Notes under the pieces: model-generated | Told to the model about the DNA's origin: nothing | The model's input: the letters and a program-made list of their open reading frames with translations, nothing else | The model's database searches: none | Made by a program: the position numbers and the translations under genes | Part shown: piece by piece, positions 1-8,023 of the stretch | Numbering within the stretch: the first letter of the stretch is position 1 | Layout: the number at the start of each line of letters is the position of its first letter | Assembly (NCBI RefSeq): GCF_943193195.1 | Contig: NZ_CALPDG010000034.1 | Location: 1-42,153 of the forward strand | DNA: 42,153 bases | Reading direction: 5' to 3' | Source: Mediterraneibacter agrestimuris | Lineage (GTDB): Bacteria > Bacillota > Clostridia > Lachnospirales > Lachnospiraceae

Positions 1-75
1 AGTAAATCAACCAAAGAATCCTTTATTTATAAAGATTTCTATCTCTAGCTTTGCATAATATATAGCTTTTCATAA

Positions 76-107
76 CCGACTTTATGTGAAGCTTCACATA
101 AAGTCGG
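76..107. repeat. Perfect 32-bp palindrome at the parA break
   Basis: The two 16-base arms are exact reverse complements, meeting at a central AAGCTT. The right arm runs directly into the parA P-loop codons (GTCGGCAAGACC). Such a fold-back at a gene break can be a real inversion junction or terminator-like dyad, but it is also typical of amplification or assembly chimeras. The first 75 bases hold no gene I can recognise. Confidence 0.85.
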
Positions 108-849
108 CAAGACCACCACCACAAGCAATTTAGGAATTGGATTGGCAAAACAGGGAAAGAAAGTGCTTCTGATTGATGCGGACGCACAGGGAAGTCTTAC
201 CGCAAGTTTAGGCTTTACAGAGCCGGACAGTCTGGAAGTCACGCTTGCAACCATTATGGGGGATTTAATCAATGACGAGGAAGTAGAACCGGGAGAAGGC
301 ATTCTCCACCATGAGGAAGGGATAGACCTTATGCCGGGGAACATTGAGCTTTCCGGTCTGGAGGTTTCCCTTGTGAATGTGATGAGCCGGGAAACGGTAC
401 TCCGGTCATACATAGAGATTGTCCGGGAGAGTTACGATTATATTTTAATTGATTGTATGCCTTCTCTCGGCATGATTACCATAAACGCCTTTGCCAGCGC
501 CGACAGCATATTGATACCCGTACAGGCGGCATACCTGCCCGTCAAAGGCTTGCAGCAGCTTATTAAGACGGTGGGAAAGGTAAAGCGGCAGATTAACCCG
601 AAGCTGGAGATTGAAGGGATCCTGCTTACAATGGTGGACAGCCGAACGAACTACGCAAAGGACATCAGCGCCATGCTGAAGGAAGCCTATGGAAGCCGGG
701 TGAGGATATTTGCCAATGTTATTCCCATTTCCGTCCGGGCGGCGGAGATTTCAGCGGAGGGCATCAGCATTTATAAGCATGATCCAAAGGGAAAAGTGGC
801 GTCAGCCTATGATTCTCTGACAAAGGAGGTGCTTGCAGATGGGCAGTAA
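103..849 (+). pseudogene. parA: ParA/Soj-type partition ATPase of a Tn1549-like ICE, 5' end missing
   Basis: This is a ParA/MinD-family ATPase. In plasmids and ICEs it binds non-specific DNA when ATP-loaded and, with ParB, helps keep the element in dividing cells. The reading frame is open from base 76, and the real homology begins at VGKTTTTSNLGIGLA, the second half of the deviant Walker A motif (usual form KGGVGKTTT). LLIDADAQGS (Walker A') and YDYILIDCMPSLG (Walker B) follow. The start methionine, first beta strand and the KGG of the P-loop are lost upstream of base 103, where the palindrome begins. The only in-frame start left (TTG at 142) would give a protein with no P-loop, so it should be inactive. 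The 3' end overlaps parB by 11 bases. Confidence 0.85.
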
Positions 850-1728
850 CGCAAAACCAAGAAGCGCATCAAAGGTTGCTCTGGAAAGTTTTGATGATTT
901 GTTCGGTGGAAATACCGCACAGGAAAATGGGATAGAGCAGATTATCAATGCGCCACTGGCAGAGCTTTACACGTTCAAAGACCACCCGTTCCGGGTGGAG
1001 GACGATGAGAAGATGGAGGAAACAACCGAGAGTATCCGCCAGTATGGGGTGCTTGTGCCGGGGATTGCAAGACCGAGGGCGGGTGGAGGCTATGAAATCA
1101 TAGCCGGACACCGCCGCAAACGTGGCTCGGAGCTTGCCGGAAAGACGGAGATGCCTGTGGTTGTCCGCAACTACACCGATGATGAAGCTACGATAATCAT
1201 GGTGGATTCCAATATCCAGAGGGAAGATATTTTACCGAGTGAGAAGGCGAGAGCCTACAAGATGAAATATGAAGCCATGAAGCATCAGGGGAAGAAGTCA
1301 GGCAGAAACACACTGAATGAGGTCGGGGAAGCTGCCGGGGAAAACGCTAAAAGGTACAGCGGTATATCTGGCTTTCCCGTTTGACTGATGAACTCCTTGC
1401 TATGGTGGACGGTAAAAAGCTCGGTTTCTCACAGGGCGTTGACATTTCCTTTCTGGCGGAGGAAGCGCAGCAGTGGGTGCAGGCAGTCATAGAGGAAAAA
1501 GGCTGTAACGTCAGCATGGTGCAGTCGGCAAAAATAAAAGAGTATGGCAAGACCGGGGAGCTTACCCTTGCAATGGTGCGCCTGATACTGACGGAGGAAA
1601 AGCCAAAGGAACGGAAGGTAACACTGAAAGCGGACAAGATCAGCGAATATTTTGCGGAGGACTGCAGCAGTGAGGAAATAGAGGGCATCATCATTCAGCT
1701 ATTGGATGAATGGAAGAAAAGACAATAG
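839..1728 (+). pseudogene. parB: ParB-family partition protein, broken by a one-base deletion
   Basis: ParB/Spo0J-type DNA-binding protein, partner of the upstream ParA. The ATG at 839 sits behind AAAGGAGGTG and inside the end of parA. The ParB nuclease-like N-domain is visible (GHRRKRGSELAGKTEMPVVV; NIQREDILPSEKARAYKMKY). After GENAK the frame runs into a stop at 1384, but the missing HTH/C-terminal part continues in another frame as LTDELLAMVDGKKLGFSQGVDI and on to 1728. One base is missing in the AAAA/GG run at 1349-1354: adding one C restores KTVQRYIWLSRLTDELL, the family sequence as I remember it. The fault is either a true -1 mutation or a sequencing error in a short homopolymer. If real, only a truncated ParB without its HTH is made. 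Confidence 0.85.
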
Positions 1729-1745
1729 AGGGGAGGTGCATCAGC

Positions 1746-1866
1746 GTGGATGGCACAATAAAATTTGACTATTATTATGGTATCGAAGCGGAACAGTTTT
1801 CTTTTTACCGGGTTCCGAGGCTGCTGATAAAAGACGCAAGGTTTAAAGAGTTGTCCAGCGATGCAA
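1746..1866 (+). pseudogene. RepA-type replication initiator N-terminal fragment (ICE)
   Basis: After the ribosome site GAGGGGAGGTGC, a GTG start gives VDGTIKFDYYYGIEAEQFSF followed by YRVPRLLIKDARFKELSSDA. This is the conserved start of the RepA_N-type replication initiator that follows parAB in Tn1549-like ICEs. Homology stops after about 40 codons at LSSDA, where a different sequence (the reverse-strand GNAT fragment) begins. The rest of the initiator is absent from the window. The spurious continuation runs to a stop at 1937. Confidence 0.75.
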
Positions 1867-1867
1867 C

Positions 1868-2041
1868 TACTTCATCAAATGCAGTAAACGGCATTAGAGA
1901 TTCAACAAAACAAAATTCCTTTTGTGTTATCGGATAATTACCGAGTATGCCTGCTGTCCATTGATAAAATGATTTTTCATCTTGGCACCACGATAATATC
2001 GTATCTACATCCGAAGCTTTATATGGTCTTATTCTAATCAT
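1868..2041 (-). pseudogene. GNAT N-acetyltransferase, N-terminal fragment
   Basis: The ATG at 2041 (reverse strand, preceded by GCGAGGGAAA) starts MIRIRPYKASDVDTILSWCQ and continues to ESLMPFTAFDE. This matches the usual start of a Gcn5-related acetyltransferase (beta1-alpha1, with the SDxxxILSW pattern). After TAFDE the frame enters repA DNA and homology ends, so the acetyl-CoA binding motif (Q/RxxGxG/A) is absent. Two unrelated gene fragments meet head to head here, which points to a deletion or recombination joint at about 1867. Confidence 0.65.
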
Positions 2042-2161
2042 ACATTTTCCCTCGCAAATCGGAATTCTGATAAGACACTTTTTATAGGATTTATTAACTG
2101 TTATATCTTATCTGCAAAAAATCTGCAAACCCTTGAAAATGCTAAATTTATAGCGAGTGAG

Positions 2162-2228
2162 TTTGCCCTTAGACTTTCCCTTGTGTTATATCCTTTTCCC
2201 TCGTGTTACGAACCCTCATAAGGGCAAA
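2162..2228. repeat. 10-bp inverted repeat enclosing two direct repeats
   Basis: TTTGCCCTTA at 2162-2171 is repeated inverted at 2219-2228. Between them TTTCCCTTGTGTTA (about 2177) and TTTCCCTCGTGTTA (about 2194) are near-identical direct repeats. The stretch 2042-2346 has no gene. The arrangement resembles an operator or an attachment or replication site, but I cannot assign it. Confidence 0.5.
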
Positions 2229-2346
2229 AATAAGGGAAGGAAAAACCTGTAACAAATTATAACATGAAATGAACAGGACAGGAAGAATTGATTGGAATGC
2301 TTTCACAAATTTCTCCAAAATACAGACAAGAAAGGACAGATAAGAT

Positions 2347-2586
2347 ATGAGATTTATATATGCAGAATACAATATGTACCACAACAGCGTTGATGTAACA
2401 ACCTTTGACGGATATATCCTACGGATTGACTGTAATGTAGCAGAAGATAGATTACGGACTACTCCCCGTTCTCAATGTGCGCTAGATGCTTTAGCAATAG
2501 ACGAACCACTTGAATATGCCCGATTAACACTTGATGGCAACTTGCAGATATGGGTAGATGCAGAGGATGATTTAGAAATTTGGTAA
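2347..2586 (+). CDS. Small DUF6061-like protein
   Basis: 79-aa acidic protein with a start behind AAGAAAGGACAGATAAG. The pattern (YNMYHNSVDV, LRIDCNVAED, LDALAIDEPLEYARLTLDGN) fits the DUF6061 family. Those are small proteins of unknown function common on Clostridia mobile elements, with a central 'ID.P..YA.L.L.G' motif. No membrane segment or catalytic motif is visible. It lies alone between two broken mobile fragments, so it may be a survivor of a lost element. Family assignment is from memory of the motif. Confidence 0.6.
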   Translation: MRFIYAEYNMYHNSVDVTTFDGYILRIDCNVAEDRLRTTPRSQCALDALAIDEPLEYARLTLDGNLQIWVDAEDDLEIW

Positions 2587-2593
2587 TAATAGA

Positions 2594-2938
2594 GTGCTGG
2601 CTGTTCTGAATCTGACTGGTGAATGCCACAGTCTTTCCTATGACGCACTGACTGCCCATACAGCAATCGTGTTTACCAGATATATGCTGCTTGCTTTGGA
2701 GTAGCACAGGAATGAAGATCAGAGGACTCTGGGGGAGCTGTTCTTCTTTCTTGTAGATGAAATGGCGGATATAACATTCTCACATTCCCTTTGTATCCTG
2801 ATGGAAGCAATGATGGCAAGTCTTCATGATATCCTGAAACTGAGCAATGAGCAGATAGCAGCTTTTACTGCAGATTTTGAGAAGCGTTTACCAAAATATC
2901 TTCAAAAAGCATTACATCCAGCAGCAGTATCGGCATAA
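2594..2938 (+). pseudogene. IS4-like transposase, C-terminal remnant with amber codon
   Basis: This frame has no start and reads LTGECHSLSYDALTAHTAIV then FTRYMLLALE, a TAG at 2702-2704, and HRNEDQRTLGELFFFLVDEM onward to ADFEKRLPKYLQKAL. It matches the C-terminal quarter of DDE transposases of an IS4-type family in Clostridia (SYDALxAHxxIVFxRYM, LGELFxxxxDE). In relatives a Gln usually sits where the TAG is. The N-terminal three quarters and both inverted repeats are gone, so it is dead. Confidence 0.7.
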
Positions 2939-2949
2939 ATACTGTTTTG

Positions 2950-3090
2950 TTAGCTGAAATATTGAATTTTCGAGGTACGAAGCCCATTTAAGATATGGGA
3001 AGTCTTAGTAATTAATATACAAATTAGGATACTGATTATAGATATCCAGGAAATAGTATTTCGTTTCTTATTATGACTTCCTGTTCTCAT
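2950..3090 (-). CDS. Small putative membrane peptide at the end of the kinase/helicase operon
   Basis: 46 codons starting at an ATG 7 bases after a strong AGGAGGG, 18 bases downstream of the DUF4236 stop. The peptide is MRTGSHNKKRNTISWISIIS and onward: a basic N-terminus followed by one hydrophobic stretch (WISIISILICILI), as in a single-pass membrane peptide. The last residues may be read-through into the flanking IS remnant, so the original gene could have been longer. No family recognised. Its ribosome site and position suggest it is the last gene of the operon. Confidence 0.5.
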   Translation of the reverse strand: MRTGSHNKKRNTISWISIISILICILITKTSHILNGLRTSKIQYFS

Positions 3091-3108
3091 TCAGTATCCC
3101 TCCTATCT

Positions 3109-4173
3109 CTACTTAATTAAAAGTCTTTCAACTGCTCCGAGCCTTCCACCACTCCTATTAACTGAATGCTCAAATTTAGATATCAAAGCACCTATTTCCA
3201 TATTTGAACATTTATTAAGTGTACTTCTATCATAAATACCAGACATTACCGTAATATTGTCTTCAACTACATGGACAACTACTTTATTCACTGGTAGCAA
3301 CGCCATTAAATCTCTAGCAACTCTAATCGAAATTGCAGCAATCAAGTTTTCAAAACTACTATTATTAACACCACCATCCAACAGATCATTTGCATTATGT
3401 GAAAACTCTACCTCTATATAACTTGGTTTATCCGTGCCAAATTCAAAGTTTCCGCTGTATAATAACAAATCATCAACGGGTCTTAATTCTTCTATTGCTT
3501 TTAAATAAGCATCTATGTTTCCACTCAATATATCTGGAGCTATTTTTTTACAGAACTGCCAAACATCAGGATTTATTAATAACTCGTCAGCTGTAGCACC
3601 ACCTAATATCTCTGTCCATTCGATGGTTGCATCACAATATCTATATATATTTTTAATATCTTCCTCTGTAAGATTTATTTTCTTGCTTTCATCGACATTC
3701 CCAGGCTCCAAAGAATCCGAATAATCCCATGGTATTTCACTACTGTCTATATCTATAAGTTCTGAAAATGCACTTGTCCCACTAGAAGAAGTTGCCACTT
3801 CTCTCCTGTCTACACTTCGACTCGCCTCTGGAATATCAACATATTCAGACTCATTATCATATATTGAATCCATCGAAACGAGTTCATCATATCTTTGCAA
3901 ATCAGATTCTTCGGGTACCTTTTTTCTACCAAACAGACCATTGGTTGCTCTACTTGGTTGGGTACTCCTATTTTGTTTTTGTCCACCAATCTTTTTTGTA
4001 TCTGTATAATAAATACCTGTTCCCGGAAGGCCAACGGTTGTTGTGACTCTACCACTGGTACTTATAGTTTTATGATATCCTTTTGTTCCAAGAGAGACAC
4101 TCATCCCAGTTTTACTGAAATTCAACTTGACCCCTTTGCACAAGGATACACTTTTTCTGAATCGTAATCCCAT
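3109..4173 (-). CDS. DUF4236 domain protein
   Basis: 354-aa protein. The N-terminus MGLRFRKSVSLCKGVKLNFS then KTGMSVSLGTKGYHKTIST and TVGLPGTGIYY is a textbook DUF4236 domain (about residues 1-58), a short glycine-rich beta domain of unknown function. An acidic low-complexity linker follows (about 75-170). The C-terminal domain (about 175-354) is rich in acidic residues and has no known catalytic motif. The ATG at 4173 is chosen because GGAGAG lies 8 bases upstream and only two bases separate it from the PP2C stop. This favours translational coupling and a shared role. An upstream in-frame ATG at 4203 lies inside PP2C and is less likely. Confidence 0.8.
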   Translation of the reverse strand: MGLRFRKSVSLCKGVKLNFSKTGMSVSLGTKGYHKTISTSGRVTTTVGLPGTGIYYTDTKKIGGQKQNRSTQPSRATNGLFGRKKVPEESDLQRYDELVSMDSIYDNESEYVDIPEASRSVDRREVATSSSGTSAFSELIDIDSSEIPWDYSDSLEPGNVDESKKINLTEEDIKNIYRYCDATIEWTEILGGATADELLINPDVWQFCKKIAPDILSGNIDAYLKAIEELRPVDDLLLYSGNFEFGTDKPSYIEVEFSHNANDLLDGGVNNSSFENLIAAISIRVARDLMALLPVNKVVVHVVEDNITVMSGIYDRSTLNKCSNMEIGALISKFEHSVNRSGGRLGAVERLLIK

Positions 4174-4175
4174 TC

Positions 4176-4919
4176 TTATCTCTCCATTATCAATACTGAA
4201 CAATCATCGCTGGATCCAAGTTCTTGAGCCTTTTTCCATAGTTTAACTACTCGTTCTTTTATTGGTATAGGTTCACACAGTATTTCTTCAAAAGTATCTA
4301 TATCAACGTAATCATGTATTCCATCTGATGTCATAATCAATGTATTTGGAATAGACTCCATTAAAATTGTTTCTACAGATAACATTTTAAGCAAATCATT
4401 GTCCCCTCCACCAAAACACGAAATAATCTCGCTTTTATTACACATTTCAGCAGCTTCGTAATTTCCTTGACGAATCAACCATTGATATGTTGTGTGGTCA
4501 GATGTTAACTGTTTTAAATAGTTTCCTTGCAACGCATATAATCTGGTGTTGCCAGAATGAGCTATTTTCAAGCCTTCATTACAAAAAAATACGCCTGTAA
4601 ATGTAGTTGCCATTTGTTCTTTTCCGGCTATTTTTTGTGCATTGTCTATCAAGCTTATGTTTGCATCTTTCAATAACAACTCTAAAGCGGCCTCATCATC
4701 TGTTTTCTCATAATTACACTGTATATAGTCCAACAAATAAGTACTAGCTTCATGCCCTCCGGCATTACCTCCTACTCCATCGGCAACTGCAAACCATGAA
4801 CTCTCAATTTTTTCAAATACAATAACCGCATCTTGTGAGATAATATTTTCTCCATTAAAAACACTATCATCGCATATTTCTTTTCCAATACCTGTTTTTA
4901 CAAGCGCAGTAACTATCAC
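4176..4919 (-). CDS. PP2C-family Ser/Thr protein phosphatase
   Basis: Metal-dependent phosphatase of the PPM/PP2C (Stp/PrpC) type, expected to remove phosphate from Ser/Thr in the cytosol. Visible motifs are ICDDS near the N-terminus (metal-binding Asp), WFAVADGVGGNAGGHEAS (the DG.GG motif), TLIMTSDGIHDYV and GSSDDCSVLIM (metal-binding Asp pair). Length is normal. The start is uncertain: GTG at 4919 lies just after the AAA+ stop with GGAGAG/AGGTGA upstream, while a TTG at 4943 would overlap AAA+ by 16 bases. It is the natural opponent of the kinase at 9332-11017 in the same operon. Confidence 0.88.
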   Translation of the reverse strand: MIVTALVKTGIGKEICDDSVFNGENIISQDAVIVFEKIESSWFAVADGVGGNAGGHEASTYLLDYIQCNYEKTDDEAALELLLKDANISLIDNAQKIAGKEQMATTFTGVFFCNEGLKIAHSGNTRLYALQGNYLKQLTSDHTTYQWLIRQGNYEAAEMCNKSEIISCFGGGDNDLLKMLSVETILMESIPNTLIMTSDGIHDYVDIDTFEEILCEPIPIKERVVKLWKKAQELGSSDDCSVLIMER

Positions 4920-4927
4920 GAAATCAC

Positions 4928-6793
4928 CTATCTCTCCGAGCAAACAAGTGAGTATGGCATTTTTTCAGCATTAATTTGCTCAATTACTATTTCCTTATCT
5001 CCAAAAATCTCATTATCAAACATATATCTAGAAAGAGGATTAATGAACAAGCTCTCAACAATGTTACCTATTCCTCTACCACCATTTTCAAGATTTCCAA
5101 GAGCTGCATCTTCCAATGTTTTCATTGCAGAATCTGAAATAGAAATTTTAATGTTCTTTTCAGACTGTACATTCTTAACAATCTTATCTATTTGAGCCGC
5201 CAAGATGGATTTTGCAACATCTGGTCTAATAAAATCAAAAACAACTATATTCTCACCAATTCTATTAAGAACTTCTGGTCTGCCTAACTGAAGCTTAAAA
5301 TAATCTTCGATACCCTTTCTCACATTTTTCTGCACTTCTTCATAAGGCATATCTGGATTAACTCTTTGGACTCTTTCGCCCATATTATTGGTCGAATATA
5401 TTCCTAAGTTGCTTGTGAAAATTATTATTGTTTCTGAAAAATAAACTGTATTACCTTGACCATCCGTCATTCTTCCATCCTCCAATATCTGAAGAAATTT
5501 GTCTAAAATTGACGGATGAGCCTTCTCAATCTCATCAAACAACAAAATTGAAAAAGGATTATTCTTTACCGCATTTGTAAGCTGTCCACCCGCTTCGTAA
5601 CCCACATATCCAGGAGGCGCTCCTAATAACTTTTGATCACTGTGTGACTGACCATACTCACTCATATCAAAACGAATGCAATTATGTTCATCACCAAACA
5701 ATTTTTCAGCCAATGTTTTTGCTGTTTCTGTTTTACCCGTACCTGTTGGTCCCGCAAAAAACAACACTCCTTTGGGCTTACCAGAAGATTGCATCCCAGA
5801 CATTCCAGTCATAGCTCTCTTTATTACATCTAATGTTTTTGTTAATGCTATTTCCTGTCCTTTTACTCTTTTTTCGAAGTCAGCATGAGCATTCTGCATT
5901 TCTTGATATTTGAGTGTATTCCATGGATTCTCTTTAATTCCAAACTTATACAAATCTACAACATCACACATATTTTTGATGTGAATTTGCTGATTTTTTG
6001 ATAATCTTCGTAATCCATTTAGTTCAGTAAAAGTGAATCCTTCTGTTAATGCGACAAATTTATCTTGTATTTTTTCAAGTTCGTCTGGATGTTCTTGATA
6101 GTAAGCATTTTCTTCTACAAAGATATCACTTGCAAAAAAGCTAGGGAAATTGGCTCCTTTAACTAAAGCCTCACGTTCCTCCTTTGATGGAGTTTTCAGC
6201 AAAATCGTTTTTACATTTGGATTGTCCAAATAAAACCAAGCTGGCAAATCGTTAATCTTATTAACAAGAAGTATCACAACATTTTTTAGTATTCCATTTT
6301 GGGTTCTGACATCTTTTCCTTCAATAGAGGCCTGTAATAAAATTGTAAAACTATCAATTTCCGACTGCTCCATATTACTAGGAGACGCAATATATCTAGA
6401 TGCAAAATCCATTACCACAGCTGTAGCTTCATTTGCTTGTGAGATAGCTTGCTTAACAATATTTGAAGCCGTGCCATTTCGTCCCTTAAAATCGGCCCTT
6501 ATATGTTGATCCTCAAGACTCCCTCCAACCAGTTTTGCAAAATTTTGAATATAGCCATCCTCACAATTGTTGTAGAATCCTCTTATGCTATCGTAAAATG
6601 CAATATTTTGATATCCAGCATCCTTAAAATAATAATGAAGATATTCAACAAGCCTTAATATGCTACCTTTTTGAACACTTCCATCTGTTGGATATTGGTA
6701 TTTATCCAACACATTTCCTTCAAGAATGATTATAGGTTTAATCTTATCAAAGATTTCTAATTCCCTATGCCACTTCGGAATAAAATCACCCAT
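4928..6793 (-). CDS. ClpB/ClpA-like AAA+ ATPase with degenerate N-terminal AAA module
   Basis: 621-aa protein. Residues about 310-600 form a Clp/Hsp100 D2-type module: FAGPTGTGKTETAK (Walker A, about 349), APPGYVGYEAGGQL (pore-loop region, about 390), ILLFDEIEKAHP (Walker B, about 416), FTSNLG (sensor 1), PEVLNRIGENIVVF (arginine finger) and GGRGIGNIVE (C-terminal small domain). Residues 1-300 resemble a second AAA domain without a normal P-loop. No ClpP-binding IGF loop or ClpB N-domain is seen. The family unfolds or remodels proteins. It overlaps the radical SAM gene by 8 bases and the phosphatase follows at once, so it probably acts in the same pathway as a remodeller or switch. Confidence 0.85.
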   Translation of the reverse strand: MGDFIPKWHRELEIFDKIKPIIILEGNVLDKYQYPTDGSVQKGSILRLVEYLHYYFKDAGYQNIAFYDSIRGFYNNCEDGYIQNFAKLVGGSLEDQHIRADFKGRNGTASNIVKQAISQANEATAVVMDFASRYIASPSNMEQSEIDSFTILLQASIEGKDVRTQNGILKNVVILLVNKINDLPAWFYLDNPNVKTILLKTPSKEEREALVKGANFPSFFASDIFVEENAYYQEHPDELEKIQDKFVALTEGFTFTELNGLRRLSKNQQIHIKNMCDVVDLYKFGIKENPWNTLKYQEMQNAHADFEKRVKGQEIALTKTLDVIKRAMTGMSGMQSSGKPKGVLFFAGPTGTGKTETAKTLAEKLFGDEHNCIRFDMSEYGQSHSDQKLLGAPPGYVGYEAGGQLTNAVKNNPFSILLFDEIEKAHPSILDKFLQILEDGRMTDGQGNTVYFSETIIIFTSNLGIYSTNNMGERVQRVNPDMPYEEVQKNVRKGIEDYFKLQLGRPEVLNRIGENIVVFDFIRPDVAKSILAAQIDKIVKNVQSEKNIKISISDSAMKTLEDAALGNLENGGRGIGNIVESLFINPLSRYMFDNEIFGDKEIVIEQINAEKMPYSLVCSER

Positions 6794-7400
6794 TGTTTGT
6801 CTCCTCCAATCCCATTTTATTCATCAAATCATTTAGTTCCTGTTCGTATCCCCGTCTATGAATTCCCACAGAAATCACACCGTCAGTTGTTGTAAAATTT
6901 TGTATCTCATTCTCTCCATTTATAAGATAGTTATCATACATATCCTTATAACTTTGGTTTAATACAATGATATTTTGGTTAGTTGAACCTTTCATAAAAC
7001 AGTTCTCATTTTTTTCTTCGATGTATTCCCCATCGATTAAAACTGCTATTTTTTCTAAAATAGAATGATGTTTATCATTCAAATAATCAAATTTGTAACC
7101 CGAATATATAATTATGTCTTGAGTAATTGTGGATAAATAATTTACTAACTTTTCCAAATCTTCTGCCTGTTCAAAAGGATCTCCACCTGTAATTGTAAAC
7201 CCATCAACCTTATGATGTTCTGTTATTCTTTCAATTAACTTAATGACATTTTCTAAAGAGACCTTGTACCTATCCTGTAATTCCCACAATTCCGGATTAC
7301 TACAACCTTTACAAAAATGAGTACACCCATTGAACCAAATACCTACACGGTTGCCCGGACCTAAAACTTTTACTGGATACAACAATCTTGCTACGTACAT
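6786..7400 (-). CDS. NrdG-like radical SAM activating enzyme
   Basis: 204-aa single-domain radical SAM protein. CTHFCKGC (Cys26, Cys30, Cys33) is the CxxxCxxC cluster motif, and FTITGGDPFEQ (about 69-79) is the SAM-binding GGE/D-P loop. The N-terminus ARLLYPVKVLGPGNRVGIWF resembles NrdG, which installs a glycyl radical on anaerobic ribonucleotide reductase. No NrdD or other glycyl-radical enzyme is in the window, and NrdG is usually shorter (about 155-170 aa); here an extra C-terminal part (about 160-204) is present. Overlaps of 10 and 8 bases with its neighbours tie it to this operon. The substrate is unknown; a role in making a radical-modified product or nucleotide is inference only. Confidence 0.82.
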   Translation of the reverse strand: MYVARLLYPVKVLGPGNRVGIWFNGCTHFCKGCSNPELWELQDRYKVSLENVIKLIERITEHHKVDGFTITGGDPFEQAEDLEKLVNYLSTITQDIIIYSGYKFDYLNDKHHSILEKIAVLIDGEYIEEKNENCFMKGSTNQNIIVLNQSYKDMYDNYLINGENEIQNFTTTDGVISVGIHRRGYEQELNDLMNKMGLEETNNG

Positions 7401-8017
7401 GAACCAATTCTAATCACAAAATATGCAGCCTCATTTTGACGTTGTCCATTTTGTGAATTACCTCCTAATCCTATTTCATCTCCATCTTTTAACTCTTTAG
7501 GATTATCATCTTCTATTTTTACATTGTTAATATATGTATAATTTGTTTTGCTAAAGTTGAAAACATACAACTTTCCATCTATAATTTTGAATTCCGCATG
7601 TCTTCTACTGACATATGACTTATCTCCCAAATAATCCTGAAGTTCATTCTCACGTCCAACAACGGTTGATTCAGAGACGAATTCATAAGCAAAAGATCCA
7701 TCCAAACTAGAAATAATAAACTTGTTTGTTTCTTCTGTTTCCGCCTCATCTGGTGACGGAACAACCATCGAAATATCCTCTCCGCAGCTTTGACATTTTC
7801 TACTTTGTACAGGATTCTTAAAACCACAATCACACAGACGAATCATCTTAGCTGTAGAAGAAGAAACATTTTCTTTTGAATTCTGTTCAGATTGCGCTTT
7901 TTCTGTGTCTTCATCTAAAACACGTGTGCTTGATAAATCAGTTTCACACTTCGAACATTCCAACATATATGGTTCATTATGTTCTCCACACACAGGACAT
8001 ATTTTATACTTTGCCAT
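7391..8017 (-). CDS. FHA-domain protein with two zinc ribbons
   Basis: 208-aa protein. Cys7/Cys10/Cys21/Cys24 and Cys62/Cys64/Cys75/Cys78 make two small zinc-ribbon-like knuckles, joined by a Ser/Glu-rich linker. Residues about 100-205 form an FHA domain with the phosphothreonine-binding signature: GR at 121-122, SRRH at 137-140 and TNYTYINN at 158-165. FHA domains read phosphothreonine, so it should bind a substrate of the operon's kinase, perhaps the kinase itself. It starts 6 bases after the coiled-coil gene and its stop overlaps the radical SAM start, so translation is likely coupled. Confidence 0.88.
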   Translation of the reverse strand: MAKYKICPVCGEHNEPYMLECSKCETDLSSTRVLDEDTEKAQSEQNSKENVSSSTAKMIRLCDCGFKNPVQSRKCQSCGEDISMVVPSPDEAETEETNKFIISSLDGSFAYEFVSESTVVGRENELQDYLGDKSYVSRRHAEFKIIDGKLYVFNFSKTNYTYINNVKIEDDNPKELKDGDEIGLGGNSQNGQRQNEAAYFVIRIGSCT

Positions 8018-8023
8018 ATCTTA

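Noticed and set aside
76-107. Palindrome with AAGCTT as a cloning-vector joint
   Set aside because: No vector or polylinker sequence is visible on either side, so I treat it as an inversion or chimera question only.
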